Shown here piece after piece: positions 26,565-35,933 of a stretch of 64,000 bases of DNA. A program made the translations under genes and the position numbers. The stretch covers positions 744,001-808,000 of the forward strand of contig NZ_JBDIML010000001.1 of NCBI RefSeq assembly GCF_039614845.1, read 5' to 3'. The notes beneath the pieces were generated by a model. It worked only from the letters and a program-made list of their open reading frames with translations, did not search any database and was not told the origin of the DNA. Within the stretch, counting starts at the first letter, position 1. The number at the start of each line of letters is the position of its first letter. Source of the stretch: Ornithinibacillus xuwenensis. GTDB taxonomy: Bacteria; Bacillota; Bacilli; Bacillales; Amphibacillaceae.

Positions 26565-27509
26565 TTATCGTTTTAAATTAACGAGTTCTTGTAGGATTTC
26601 ATCAGAAGTAGTAATAATTCTAGTATTCGCCTGGAAACCACGTTGTGCAGTAATCATTTCTGTAAATTCTTCAGAAAGATCGACGTTAGACATTTCAAGT
26701 GAACCAGATACAATAGAAGCTGCACCATTTGATTCTGGTAGGACATAATCAATAAAACCAGCGTTATCACTGTTTAGGAATAAATTACTTCCCGCTTTTT
26801 GAAGACCTGCAGGGTTAGAGAAATTAGCAACTGCTATTCTTCCAGCCACTTGTGTAGCACCATTTTCATCTACAAAGTTAACCGTCCCATTTGTTTGTAC
26901 ACTGAAGCTTTGAGCATTAGCTGGTATATTAATTGGTCCAAAAACTCGAGCATAATCCGCTGGTGGAGTTGCAAGCGGGGTTTCAGTGTTAAAGTTATAG
27001 AAATTACCTTCTTCATCAACTGAATATTGTGTACCCGCAGGATCCTCAACGATCATGTTTCCAAAATCATCTGTTTGAAAACCTGCTAAATATAAACCTT
27101 GAGGATTAACAATATTACCTTGCTCATCTAGATAAAAATTACCTGCACGTGTATAAGAAATATTTGAATCTTCAAAAACTGGTTGTAAGTCACTTGCAAC
27201 TACAAACATTCCATCACCTTCTAAAGCGAAATCTAAAGGACTGTTTGTCGTTTGACGAAAGCCTTGGGTGTGAATATTATCTATTGAACCTAGTTGAGAA
27301 CCTAGCCCAACCTGTGCAGGGTTAACCCCACCTCGTGTAGCTGTTGGACCTTGTGCGCCAGAAGTCATTTGACTCATCATATCTTCAAAAGTCACTCGAC
27401 CTTTTTTAAAACCTGTTGTATTTACGTTAGCGATGTTATTACCAATTACATCTAATTTCGTTTGAAAATTTTTCATTCCTGAAATTCCAGCATACATTGA
27501 ACGTAGCAT
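26565..27509 (-). CDS. flgE: Flagellar hook protein FlgE (FlgG-like class)
   Basis: The structural subunit of the hook, exported by the flagellar T3SS. The N-terminal rod-type signature LRSMYAGISGMKNFQTKLDVIGNNIANVNTTGFKKG and the C-terminal NVDLSEEFTEMITAQRGFQANTRII segment are the coiled-coil ends shared by all axial proteins. The central D1 domain (about 90-270) is variable. The ATG at 27509 has SD GGGGAG; the earlier ATG at 27548 lacks one. At 314 residues it is somewhat longer than the B. subtilis hook protein. The FlgD and FliK genes upstream act on this subunit. Confidence 0.95.
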   Translation of the reverse strand: MLRSMYAGISGMKNFQTKLDVIGNNIANVNTTGFKKGRVTFEDMMSQMTSGAQGPTATRGGVNPAQVGLGSQLGSIDNIHTQGFRQTTNSPLDFALEGDGMFVVASDLQPVFEDSNISYTRAGNFYLDEQGNIVNPQGLYLAGFQTDDFGNMIVEDPAGTQYSVDEEGNFYNFNTETPLATPPADYARVFGPINIPANAQSFSVQTNGTVNFVDENGATQVAGRIAVANFSNPAGLQKAGSNLFLNSDNAGFIDYVLPESNGAASIVSGSLEMSNVDLSEEFTEMITAQRGFQANTRIITTSDEILQELVNLKR

Positions 27510-27585
27510 TTTTTTCTCCCCTTTAATTGGTTTTATAAGCTGTATCAATCAGTCAACAGCTATTGGCTTCCCATTAGGGTCCAGC

Positions 27586-27960
27586 CTATTCGTTAATTAA
27601 GATTGTTCCGTTAATATTCGTAAAAATTCTATTAGATGCTTCTTCTAAGTTCATGGCCGTCACGACAGTATGGTTTTCGGCACTTACGAGTAGAGCAGCA
27701 TTATTCATAACAACTAGCGAATCTTTGATTCCTTTTTGCTTTGCCTCTGAAACTTTATCGTTTATTAACTGCCATTGCTTATCATTTAATTGAATATTTC
27801 TTTCCATTAATCTCTCATTCGCATGCTTGCTAACCTTTAGTTCCTGCTGTTCATTTAGAACCGCCTTAAAATCTAGCTTTGTTTCAATGGATTTTGGTTT
27901 TTTGGTAACAGGAAACTGCAAAGCATGTTGGCTAGGTACTTGATGGATTCTGTGATCCAT
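27586..27960 (-). CDS. TIGR02530-type flagellar operon protein, function unknown
   Basis: A 124-residue cytoplasmic protein with a polar N-terminus and a conserved C-terminal region (about 40-120): VSKHANERLMERNIQL, a helix with SEAKQKGIKDSLVVMNNAALLVSAENHTVVTAM. This pattern fits the small family recorded as flagellar operon protein in many Firmicutes and absent from B. subtilis. The naming rests on memory. It lies between flgD and flgE, so a hook-assembly role is likely but unproven. ATG 27960 has AAAGGAA nine bases upstream. Confidence 0.85.
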   Translation of the reverse strand: MDHRIHQVPSQHALQFPVTKKPKSIETKLDFKAVLNEQQELKVSKHANERLMERNIQLNDKQWQLINDKVSEAKQKGIKDSLVVMNNAALLVSAENHTVVTAMNLEEASNRIFTNINGTILINE

Positions 27961-27992
27961 ACCTTTCACTTCCTTTACTTTAAAACCCTTGT

Positions 27993-28493
27993 TTATGCTT
28001 GAGATTTATCTTCTTCTGAAGTGTCTTCTTCTGGTGTTTCAACTTCGGAAGCATCATCATTTGTTGCTTTTACTTCCAAGATATCATCCGCATATACCTT
28101 TTCACCATTCTCCAACTCTAGCACTGCATAACCTTGATATTGACTAACTGCAACAACTTCACTAGTTTTCACATCAAGCTTTTCGCCAGTTTCTTTATCA
28201 AAAGATTGATAAGAGACTTCCTTTCCAATCATGTGACTATACTGAACTACTGGAGATACTTGCTGATTCATAACAAGCGAACTGATTGCATTGGACATAT
28301 TCATCATTTGTTCTAATGATGAAAATTGTGCCATCTGTGAAATGAATTCACGGTCTTCCATTGGATTTGTTGGATCCTGGTTTTGAAGCTGGGTCATTAA
28401 GATTTTTAAAAATTCTTCCTTACCTAGATCATTACTTGGAGTTCTTGTTGTTGATTGATTTTTTAAATATAATGTGGGATCAATCGTTGCCAA
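27993..28493 (-). CDS. flgD: Flagellar hook cap/scaffold protein FlgD
   Basis: An export substrate that caps the growing hook and is needed for FlgE polymerisation. The N-terminal signature LGKEEFLKILMTQLQNQDPTNPMEDREFISQMAQFSSLEQM is diagnostic. The C-terminal part is short and ends in an acidic tail (about 150-166, rich in Glu/Asp), so the Tudor/FnIII domains seen in Gram-negatives are missing, as in other bacilli. The start is TTG at 28493 with AGGTGA upstream. It starts nine bases after fliK. Confidence 0.95.
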   Translation of the reverse strand: MATIDPTLYLKNQSTTRTPSNDLGKEEFLKILMTQLQNQDPTNPMEDREFISQMAQFSSLEQMMNMSNAISSLVMNQQVSPVVQYSHMIGKEVSYQSFDKETGEKLDVKTSEVVAVSQYQGYAVLELENGEKVYADDILEVKATNDDASEVETPEEDTSEEDKSQA

Positions 28494-28502
28494 TTATCTC
28501 AC

Positions 28503-29774
28503 CTACACTTTCTCGTTAAGAATTAAGTCGTTTAAATGTGCTTCAAAGTCCTCTTCATTTCGATTACCTTCCTGTTGGTTCGATTGTTCTGACTGACTTT
28601 GATTGTGCTCATTAAAAAGTTGCTCATCATTCTGTTTTGATTGTGACTGTGCTTGTCCAGCAGCTACATCTTGTCTTTCAATCACTACTTGTTGTGGTGA
28701 GAACATATGCTTTAGTTGATTAATATTCGACTCTAGCATTTCTTTAGCAGCTTGTGTTGTTACAACGATATTAACTGTCATTTCTCCATTAATTTGTGTC
28801 AAACGTACCATCATCTCACCAAGATTTTGTGGTCTAAGTGCAATAGATAATTGATTTAACCCATTAGGCATGGATAAAAACTTACTCGACTTCATAACTT
28901 GTTGGAATTGGTCCATCACCTGTTGTTCAACAGATTGATTTGTCTGGTTTTGATTCACGTAAATAACATATTGCTCTAGCTTCGGCATCACCGTATTTGG
29001 ATTAAAGGAAGCATTCTGTACAGGAGAAGCTTTATCAGCCATTTGCTGATTATGTAAAGCATTCTCAATCCACTTTGCAACATCCTTTACTGTGACCTGT
29101 GAATCCGTATTATACTGTTGTTTAGACGTCATTTTTGTTCGGTTTTGATAAGCTACTAAAATCTCTTTTAACGCCGGGTTTACTTCAACATCTTTAGAGG
29201 TATTTACCAAGTTAGTTGTTGTTCCCGATGCCGCTACCTTTGATTCTAGTTCAGACCATTTTTGTAAGAGCTCTAAGATTTTTGGCGCGACTTTTTTGCT
29301 ATCCTGTTGATTACTAACCTCAGAAAGTAAGTTTTCTATTTTGGAAAGAATTTCTGTCAGTTGCTGTTGAAGTGCTATCAGTTCAGCAGGATCTGTCTGT
29401 ACATTTAACTCAGCAAGTAAATTTAAGGATTGCAGAAGTGAATCAGCTGAAACAGTCATTTCTTCAGCCGAAGCTTTGCTAATCAATTGCTCTAACAATC
29501 TAGAATCTTCTGTTCCTTCATTTCCTTTGGATAGAATAGCAGATAAGTTGGAACTCGAAATATTCATCATCTCTAACAAGTTCTGGATACTACTCGGTAA
29601 CTCTCCTGATGTCGGATGACCTTTCACAGGTGCTTTTCCTGACAGTATGTCACCTTCCTTTAATAAGGATGGAAAAGAAAGTGTACCTTCACTAGATTTT
29701 CCGTTGTTCTTCATGATTGGATTTCGACCTTCCACTGTTGGACCAGTTTGTAAAAACATTCCGATTGTACTCAT
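28503..29774 (-). CDS. fliK: Flagellar hook-length control protein FliK
   Basis: A secreted molecular ruler that triggers the FlhB specificity switch when the hook reaches length. The N-terminal two thirds is low-complexity and Gln/Ser/Leu-rich. The conserved switch domain (about 285-380) includes LSIALRPQNLGEMMVRLTQINGEMTV and ends before a Gln/Asn/Glu-rich tail. The ATG at 29774 follows SD GGAGGTG; the ORF start at 29792 lies upstream of that SD. 423 residues is within the family's wide range. It is downstream of motE. Confidence 0.93.
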   Translation of the reverse strand: MSTIGMFLQTGPTVEGRNPIMKNNGKSSEGTLSFPSLLKEGDILSGKAPVKGHPTSGELPSSIQNLLEMMNISSSNLSAILSKGNEGTEDSRLLEQLISKASAEEMTVSADSLLQSLNLLAELNVQTDPAELIALQQQLTEILSKIENLLSEVSNQQDSKKVAPKILELLQKWSELESKVAASGTTTNLVNTSKDVEVNPALKEILVAYQNRTKMTSKQQYNTDSQVTVKDVAKWIENALHNQQMADKASPVQNASFNPNTVMPKLEQYVIYVNQNQTNQSVEQQVMDQFQQVMKSSKFLSMPNGLNQLSIALRPQNLGEMMVRLTQINGEMTVNIVVTTQAAKEMLESNINQLKHMFSPQQVVIERQDVAAGQAQSQSKQNDEQLFNEHNQSQSEQSNQQEGNRNEEDFEAHLNDLILNEKV

Positions 29775-29807
29775 GTGTTCACCTCCTTCCAAGTTGACTA
29801 CGGATTA

Positions 29808-30395
29808 TTAATTTTGTAGGAATTGCTCCGTAAGTGTTGCTGCTCTGTCTGGTGTCATGCTTTCCATTATAAGCCCGCGATCTTCATTAGACATTTCACT
29901 TAAAATAGCGATAGCAACGTCATCCTCAAGCTCTTGAAGGATTAGAGCAGCCTGCTCACTTTTCATTTCAGAAAATGAACTTGAAATTTGCTTTACTGTT
30001 TCTTGTGTTTCATCGGTGGTATCCTCTACGTTACTAGATGCATTTAGATCTCTTTCTAGTTTTACGATTTCTTGCTCTAATTGTTCAATCGTACTTTCTA
30101 GATTTGTATTATCAGCGGTTAATTGTTCAATCTCCGCATCTTTTGCATCCAGTCTACCTTGGATATCTTCCTCTTTTTGAGTCTCTCTTGCTTCTTCATC
30201 AGTCGTAATAATCGATGAAAGGACCGGAATGTTATTTCCTGTATTCTTTGCCCAATCCACAACATTAACCCCGGCCACAGCAAACACTATAACTGTCAGC
30301 GTAATTGCAATTATAATTGGAATTACAATTGCAAACAGGAACCATAGAAACGGGTTCATTTTTTCTTTTTCTTCTAGTACTTTTTCCTTTGCCAT
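29808..30395 (-). CDS. motE: MotE/YlxF-type flagellar protein (MgtE-N-like)
   Basis: The equivalent of B. subtilis YlxF. It has an N-terminal cytoplasmic stub, one membrane helix (about 16-43), and a long extracytoplasmic coiled coil (about 70-120). The C-terminal MgtE-N-like domain (about 140-195) has the repeat-like motif ALILQELEDDVAIAILSEMSNEDRG. Relatives called MotE chaperone MotC for stator function. Its place between fliJ and fliK matches ylxF. ATG 30395 has AGGTGA five bases upstream. The name is by family similarity only; role in this organism is unproven. Confidence 0.85.
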   Translation of the reverse strand: MAKEKVLEEKEKMNPFLWFLFAIVIPIIIAITLTVIVFAVAGVNVVDWAKNTGNNIPVLSSIITTDEEARETQKEEDIQGRLDAKDAEIEQLTADNTNLESTIEQLEQEIVKLERDLNASSNVEDTTDETQETVKQISSSFSEMKSEQAALILQELEDDVAIAILSEMSNEDRGLIMESMTPDRAATLTEQFLQN

Positions 30396-30404
30396 CGCAT
30401 TCAC

Positions 30405-30848
30405 CTATTTTTTGTGACTAAGATATTGTTGAATGGATATTTCATCCATCAGCGAATCCTCTGCTCTCTTTCGCGCATCCGATTCTTCGTTAATTCGAAA
30501 TTCGATTATTTTCTCAAATTTCTTTGTTTCCACATGTGCATTGGAAAGTTTAACTTGCTTAGACTCCATAGTTGTTCTCGCCTGCTGTACCTGGCCCTGT
30601 AGTTCTAGAATCTTTTTGTTTAAAGTCTCGATATACATTAATTGATCTTGAATGTAATCAAGATGCATACTTTCCTTTAGCGCTTCATCATATGCTTCTT
30701 CAGCCATCTCTTTTCTTTTAAGAATATTGAAGAGCTTTGTTGCAACTTGTTCAAATGAATCAACGGATTGATGATATGCTAATTGAGCATCTTTTTTCTC
30801 TTGCTCTCGTATGTCCAATATTTTCGATAAGGCGATTGTTCCTGCCAC
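30405..30848 (-). CDS. fliJ: Flagellar export chaperone FliJ
   Basis: A coiled-coil stalk protein of the export ATPase; links FliI to FlhA and escorts export chaperones. Nearly the whole chain (about 10-140) is charged heptad-type helix with almost no proline or glycine. The 147-residue length equals B. subtilis FliJ. I use the GTG at 30848, eight bases after GGAGGT; the TTG at 30854 is too near the SD. It overlaps the fliI region closely (fliI stop at 30851), indicating coupling. Confidence 0.93.
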   Translation of the reverse strand: MAGTIALSKILDIREQEKKDAQLAYHQSVDSFEQVATKLFNILKRKEMAEEAYDEALKESMHLDYIQDQLMYIETLNKKILELQGQVQQARTTMESKQVKLSNAHVETKKFEKIIEFRINEESDARKRAEDSLMDEISIQQYLSHKK

Positions 30849-30850
30849 TA

Positions 30851-32170
30851 TCAACTACCTCCATTTAGCAACGCTTTAAACTTTTCTAACGTCTCTTCAA
30901 AAGATAGACTTTCAAACACATCCTGTTTAAGGAAATTCATTATCTTAGGGTAATAAAGAATTGCTTTATCAATTTCTTGATCGGTACCTCGCTTATAAGC
31001 CCCGATTTGTATTAACTCTTTATTGTCTTCGAATTTTGCTAATAACGCCCTCGCTGTTTGAGCTAATTCTCGATGTTCCTTCCCAGCAATATTATTCATA
31101 ACCCTGCTGATTGATTTAAGCACGTTAAGTGCAGGGTATTGTCCTTGCTCAGCTAACTTTCTATCCATAACAAAGTGACCATCTAAAATCCCTCGCACCG
31201 TATCTGCAATTGGTTCATTCATATCGTCTCCATCTACTAGGACTGTATAGAAAGCTGTTATTGCACCATTTTTATTGGTACCAGTTCGCTCTAGCAATTT
31301 TGGTAATATTGAAAAAACAGAAGGCGTATATCCTTTTGTTGTAGGAGGTTCACCGGTAGCTAGTCCGACCTCTCTTTGAGCCATTGCTACACGAGTAACA
31401 GAGTCCATCATGAGATTCACTTGGTAACCCAAATCACGAAAGTATTCACTAATCGCAGTAGCTGTATAAGCACCCTTTATTCTCATAAGAGCAGGTTGGT
31501 CGGAAGTTGCTACGACAACGATTGACTTTTTCAATCCTTCAGGTCCGAGATCCTTTTCAATAAACTCTCGAACTTCTCGACCACGCTCTCCTATTAATGC
31601 AATAACATTAATGTCAGCGGTACTATTTCTAGCAATCATTCCTAGCAAAGTACTTTTTCCAACCCCACTACCTGCGAACAAACCAATTCGTTGGCCTCTT
31701 CCAACTGTAAGCATGGTATCAATTGCCTTGACCCCGACTTGAATATGTTCAGAAATAGTTGGTCTTGACATAGGATTTGGAGGCGACTGTTCCGTTAAAT
31801 AACTAGACAGCCCGTTTGGAAGTGCAGATTCATCTAACGGTTTCCCTAATGAATCAATTACATTACCAATTAATCCTCTTCCAATTTTCACGGTCAGCGG
31901 TTTTCCAGTTGACTCTACAAGACAACCTGGTCCGATTTCTGTCACCTCGTTATAAGGCATCAATATGATATTCTCATCATGAAACCCAACAACCTCTGCT
32001 AAAACAGGTTTCTTATTCAGGTTAATAGTTGGATGAATGTAACAAACCTCGCCAATGTTTACAGCGGGCCCGATTGATTCAATCATAATGCCTACAACTC
32101 GCTGAACCTTACCAAAGCGTTTGTACAAATCTGCTTCTTCAATTGCATTTAGGTAGTTAGATACATTCAT
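30851..32170 (-). CDS. fliI: Flagellum-specific export ATPase FliI
   Basis: A hexameric ATPase of the export apparatus, related to F1 beta. It has Walker A GLFAGSGVGKSTLLG at 163-177, Walker B VNLMMDSVTR, the PPTTKGYTPSVFS loop typical of FliI/YscN and the QTARALLAKFEDNKELI C-terminal segment. 439 residues matches B. subtilis (438). It overlaps fliH by four bases and runs into fliJ. FliH, FliI and FliJ are encoded as a contiguous set. Confidence 0.98.
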   Translation of the reverse strand: MNVSNYLNAIEEADLYKRFGKVQRVVGIMIESIGPAVNIGEVCYIHPTINLNKKPVLAEVVGFHDENIILMPYNEVTEIGPGCLVESTGKPLTVKIGRGLIGNVIDSLGKPLDESALPNGLSSYLTEQSPPNPMSRPTISEHIQVGVKAIDTMLTVGRGQRIGLFAGSGVGKSTLLGMIARNSTADINVIALIGERGREVREFIEKDLGPEGLKKSIVVVATSDQPALMRIKGAYTATAISEYFRDLGYQVNLMMDSVTRVAMAQREVGLATGEPPTTKGYTPSVFSILPKLLERTGTNKNGAITAFYTVLVDGDDMNEPIADTVRGILDGHFVMDRKLAEQGQYPALNVLKSISRVMNNIAGKEHRELAQTARALLAKFEDNKELIQIGAYKRGTDQEIDKAILYYPKIMNFLKQDVFESLSFEETLEKFKALLNGGS

Positions 32171-32907
32171 TCTCTATTCTCCATTACAATTTCATGCAAA
32201 ACTTGTTGTATTTGACTTAACTGAGTATCGACACTAGCATCTACTTTGCCAAATGGATGTTCTATTACACAACTTCCTTGCTCCAAGCTTTCATTTACAT
32301 ATATAGATAATTCTGTTTTCTTATCAAGAATTCGTTCTAACTCACTTTTTTGAGCCAATACAAATGCATAATTCTTAGGTGATAGATAGATAGATAGAAC
32401 TCGTTGGTCCTTAATATCATTTATTGCTTCTTTTACTATTGGTAGAAACGATTCTGGATCCTCGGCTAGTTTTTTCTTAATGATTTTTTCTGCAACTTGA
32501 ATGGCAAGGTTTAAAATCGTTTCTTCATTTTTTTCTACCGTTGCTTCATAGTCTTTTCTTGCAGAAATCGTGATTGAATTGGCTTCTTCAATCAAATGTT
32601 GATACTGAGAAATGCTATCTTCTTTTCCTTGATTAAAGCCTTCCTCATACCCTTGTTCCTTAGCTTGCTCAGCCAATTCAAGTTTTTCTTGCTCCCAGTC
32701 ATCTCTTAGCTTCTGTATTTGATTTTCTGTTTGAGAGTGCAATAATTTTTTTTGCTCTTCAAGCTTGAATAACTCTTCTTTTGCTTCATTTAATTTTGAA
32801 AGTTGTGATTGAATAGTATCCTCATAGCTATTCTCATCTTCATCAATTTGTCTTTGGATTTGTCTGATTTGGATAATTCGTTTCACTTCAGCACTGGAAT
32901 TAGACAA
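32167..32907 (-). CDS. fliH: Flagellar export ATPase regulator FliH
   Basis: A dimeric regulator that holds FliI at the C-ring. The chain is largely charged coiled coil (about 25-110), with a GYEEGFNQGKED segment near 100, then a C-terminal FliH/V-ATPase-E-like domain with ILNLAIQVAEKIIKKKL and a FGKVDASVDTQLSQI ending. I start at the TTG at 32907 with GAGGAG upstream, giving a start like B. subtilis FliH (MSN). Eight bases overlap fliG. The ORF start at 32934 lies deep in fliG. Confidence 0.92.
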   Translation of the reverse strand: MSNSSAEVKRIIQIRQIQRQIDEDENSYEDTIQSQLSKLNEAKEELFKLEEQKKLLHSQTENQIQKLRDDWEQEKLELAEQAKEQGYEEGFNQGKEDSISQYQHLIEEANSITISARKDYEATVEKNEETILNLAIQVAEKIIKKKLAEDPESFLPIVKEAINDIKDQRVLSIYLSPKNYAFVLAQKSELERILDKKTELSIYVNESLEQGSCVIEHPFGKVDASVDTQLSQIQQVLHEIVMENRE

Positions 32908-33916
32908 TGATATCGTCTCCTCCACCACGAGCAATTACGATTTCACCGATATCTTCAAGTCTTCTAATAATTGCCACGATACGAGTTTGTGCTTCTTCAA
33001 CGTCACGTAAGCGGACAGGCCCCATGTATTCCATTTCTTCTTTAAAGGTTTCTGCCATACGCTGTGACATGTTTTTAAAGACAATATCTTTCACTTCATC
33101 ACTAGCAACCTTAAGAGCAAGACGTAGGTCATCGTTTTCAACTTCACGAATAATTCGCTGAATTGCACGGTTATCAAGAATAACAATATCCTCAAATACA
33201 AACATTCGTTTTTTGATTTCGTCTGCTAATTCAGGATCCTGTATTTCTAAAGCATCTAAGATAGTTCTTTCTGTACTTCGGTCAACTCCATTTAATACCT
33301 CTACAACTGTTTGAATGCCACCAGTTTGCGTGTAATCTTCTGTATAGGAAGATGATATATTACGTTCTAGAACTTCCTCGACTTGACTGATAATTTCAGG
33401 AGAAGTAGAATCCATTGTTGCAATACGTTTTGCAATCTCAGCTTGCATTTCCTGAGGTAAGGCAGATAATATCTGCCCAGCTTGTTCAGGATCAAGATAC
33501 GATAATACAAGCGCGATTGTTTGCGGATGCTCATTTTGGATATAATTTAGAACCTGTTGCGGATCTGCTTTTCGCGCAAAATCAAACGGTCTCACTTGTA
33601 AAGAAGATGTCAATCGATTAATAATATTACTTGCTTCCGATTCTCCAAAGGCTTTTTCAAGTACAGTTTTTGCGTATCCAATACCACCTTGAGAAATGTA
33701 ATCCTGAGCAAGTGCTATTTGATGAAATTGTTCAAGAACCTGCTCTTTCATACCGCCATCTACTTTTTGAACAGATGATATTTCAAGACTTAACTTCTCT
33801 ATCTCTTCCTCTGTAAGATGCTTGTAGACCTGCGCTGAAACATCTGGACCTAGGGAGATTAAGAGAATAGCAGCTTTTTGTTTACCCGATAATTCTGTTT
33901 GCTGTTGTCTTGCCAT
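32900..33916 (-). CDS. fliG: Flagellar motor switch protein FliG
   Basis: A C-ring protein that transmits torque from the stator. Three armadillo-like domains are evident: N-domain (about 1-105; binds FliF), the middle domain with EHPQTIALVLSYLDPEQAG, and the C-terminal torque domain with MFVFEDIVILDNRAIQRIIREVENDDLRLALK, whose charged residues face MotA. 338 residues is exactly the B. subtilis length. It starts 12 bases after fliF. Confidence 0.98.
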   Translation of the reverse strand: MARQQQTELSGKQKAAILLISLGPDVSAQVYKHLTEEEIEKLSLEISSVQKVDGGMKEQVLEQFHQIALAQDYISQGGIGYAKTVLEKAFGESEASNIINRLTSSLQVRPFDFARKADPQQVLNYIQNEHPQTIALVLSYLDPEQAGQILSALPQEMQAEIAKRIATMDSTSPEIISQVEEVLERNISSSYTEDYTQTGGIQTVVEVLNGVDRSTERTILDALEIQDPELADEIKKRMFVFEDIVILDNRAIQRIIREVENDDLRLALKVASDEVKDIVFKNMSQRMAETFKEEMEYMGPVRLRDVEEAQTRIVAIIRRLEDIGEIVIARGGGDDIIV

Positions 33917-33928
33917 ACGTAAACCCTC

Positions 33929-35530
33929 CTATTCTTCTCCTATCCAGCCTCTTAATAATTTTGCAAAGTCTTCTGGTTTTTCTTGCGCCATCTTTTCTAA
34001 CTGTTTTTTGCGTTGTATGGATTCCGTTTCTTCAGTTGAGTCAAGGTCTGGTAATTTATCAATTGGCTCACTTGTAACAGCACTGTCCTCATACGTTGTT
34101 GCTGATTTCGGTTTTCTCGCTATTAAAAGAATTATTAATACGATAATAATTAATAGAAGCGCACCACCAACAATATACATCCATAAAGGAATCTTAAATC
34201 CTGGATCCTCTTGAAGGATAGAACTGCCACTGAACTCTTGAAATACAATAGATGTTTTTTCTTCAGGTGCAATCTCACCATATGCCCCATCGACAGATGT
34301 TGTAATGATAGAATTTAGAATCGATGTTATTCCTTCTTGGACAACACCCATATCCTGTTCGGATAGATATTCTACCTCATCACCATCGCGGCTTTTCACA
34401 CTATCTACTGCTACTTGAATCCCTAAGTCACGAATTTTATATGGGCTTTCGGCAATTTCTTTATGAATACGGTTGAACTCATTGTTTATCGTTTCTTTAA
34501 TATACTCATATTCCCCATCGCCAGCTTCATCCGCGCCTTGATAATTCGTAATGTCTTCCTCACCTGTACCAACTACACCACCAGCTTGAGCACCATCACC
34601 CGTATAGGTTTCTGTAATCGTCTCAATACTAACTGGTAATCCTTCCATGCTTTCAGGATCTGCTGGTTCAACAATCTCTTCTACTCGATTTTCTTGTGTA
34701 AAGTCGATATCTGAAGTCACAGATACGATGACATTATCCAAGCCTACCATTGTTCCTAGCATTTGTTGAACTCTTCGTTGAATATCACGTTCAATATCTT
34801 TTTTGACTGTTTGTTGATAGGTGTAGGCATCTTGATAGCCAGCGGCTGTGTTTTGTGTGTTCTGATCGAAATATTCAAAGTATTGATTCATGATGGAGAT
34901 GTTCTCCGGATTTAGATTAGGAACTGCCTTTGACACAAGTTGGTATAAAGCATTTACTTGATTACCTTCAAATTGATATCCAGGTGCCGTTTCTAAAACA
35001 ATTGATGCACTTGCTGGTTTTGTCGTCTCACTAACAAAAACTGGATCATCTGGCATATTAATCATGACTTGTGCATCATTAATTCCATCAATACCCTTAA
35101 TCAGATTTGCTAATTCAGTTTGCATTGCATCTAGTTTCATGATGTTGAATTCATTATCTGTTATTCCCCAAGAAGAATTTTCACTAAAAAATGAGTAATC
35201 AATATTACCACTGTTTGGAATTCCTTGACCTGCCAGATCAACGAGTAAAGCATCAGCTTGCTCTTTCGGAACTAAAATTGTTGTTCCGTTGCCCTGGAGT
35301 TCATAAGGGACGCCTCTAGCGTCTAACTCGCTTTTTATTTGTCCAACTTCCTGTAGGGATAAGTTATTATACAATGGAACGTAATTCGATCTCGTCGCAA
35401 ATAATGAAATAGCTGCTATTAACACAATAACCGCAACGATCGAGCCTATTAATAATCCCTTTTGACTTTTCGACCGCTTTGACCAAAAAGTTTTTGCCTT
35501 ATCATTAAATTTCATTATTTTTTCGTTCAT
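33929..35530 (-). CDS. fliF: Flagellar MS-ring protein FliF
   Basis: The first structure of the basal body, a membrane ring. It has two membrane helices (about 22-44 and 440-463) flanking a large extracytoplasmic region with ring-building motifs (VPYELQGNGTTILVPKEQ) near 75-95, and a linker rich in Glu/Gly. The C-terminal cytoplasmic peptide (about 500-533) binds FliG. The ATG at 35530 follows GGGGGAG directly; the TTG at 35545 lies before the SD. 533 residues against 536 in B. subtilis. Confidence 0.97.
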   Translation of the reverse strand: MNEKIMKFNDKAKTFWSKRSKSQKGLLIGSIVAVIVLIAAISLFATRSNYVPLYNNLSLQEVGQIKSELDARGVPYELQGNGTTILVPKEQADALLVDLAGQGIPNSGNIDYSFFSENSSWGITDNEFNIMKLDAMQTELANLIKGIDGINDAQVMINMPDDPVFVSETTKPASASIVLETAPGYQFEGNQVNALYQLVSKAVPNLNPENISIMNQYFEYFDQNTQNTAAGYQDAYTYQQTVKKDIERDIQRRVQQMLGTMVGLDNVIVSVTSDIDFTQENRVEEIVEPADPESMEGLPVSIETITETYTGDGAQAGGVVGTGEEDITNYQGADEAGDGEYEYIKETINNEFNRIHKEIAESPYKIRDLGIQVAVDSVKSRDGDEVEYLSEQDMGVVQEGITSILNSIITTSVDGAYGEIAPEEKTSIVFQEFSGSSILQEDPGFKIPLWMYIVGGALLLIIIVLIILLIARKPKSATTYEDSAVTSEPIDKLPDLDSTEETESIQRKKQLEKMAQEKPEDFAKLLRGWIGEE

Positions 35531-35619
35531 GTACTCCCCCGCCAAATTTCAAAACAATAATATTTTGAAAATCTATTAAAGCTTTGTAAAAGTTACCGAT
35601 AAATATAATAGAATAGCTA

Positions 35620-35922
35620 CTATACTTGCATTCTCATCATTTCTTTATAAGCATCAATGACTTTACTTTGAATTTCTACCGTTGCCTGTAATGTGATGCT
35701 CGCTTTTTGCGCAGTAATCATGACATCATGCAAATCATCAATCTCTCCTTTTGCAAGTGCCTCTGTTTTTTGATCTGAAACATTCTGTAATTCATTCACA
35801 TTATTTATTGCGTTTTTTAATGCATTTGCAAAATTAGACTGTGCCTGACCAGGTGTAATAACTTTATCTTTAGCTGTTACACCGATCACATTATTATTTA
35901 ACCCACTAATAGGTATACTCAT
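35620..35922 (-). CDS. fliE: Flagellar hook-basal body protein FliE
   Basis: A small rod-base protein that joins the MS ring and export gate to the rod. It is 100 residues, with the family C-terminal signature LHDVMITAQKASITLQATVEIQSKVIDAYKEMMRMQV. ATG 35922 has AAGGAGA seven bases upstream. It lies 11 bases after flgC; an 89-base gap to fliF is the largest in this part of the operon and shows no terminator. Confidence 0.96.
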   Translation of the reverse strand: MSIPISGLNNNVIGVTAKDKVITPGQAQSNFANALKNAINNVNELQNVSDQKTEALAKGEIDDLHDVMITAQKASITLQATVEIQSKVIDAYKEMMRMQV

Positions 35923-35933
35923 CACTATTCTCC

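Noticed and set aside
32380..32400. Short tandem repeat of GATA/TAGA units in fliH
   Set aside because: Only about four units and inside a coding frame whose residues (SIYLS) fit the FliH fold; coincidence is enough.
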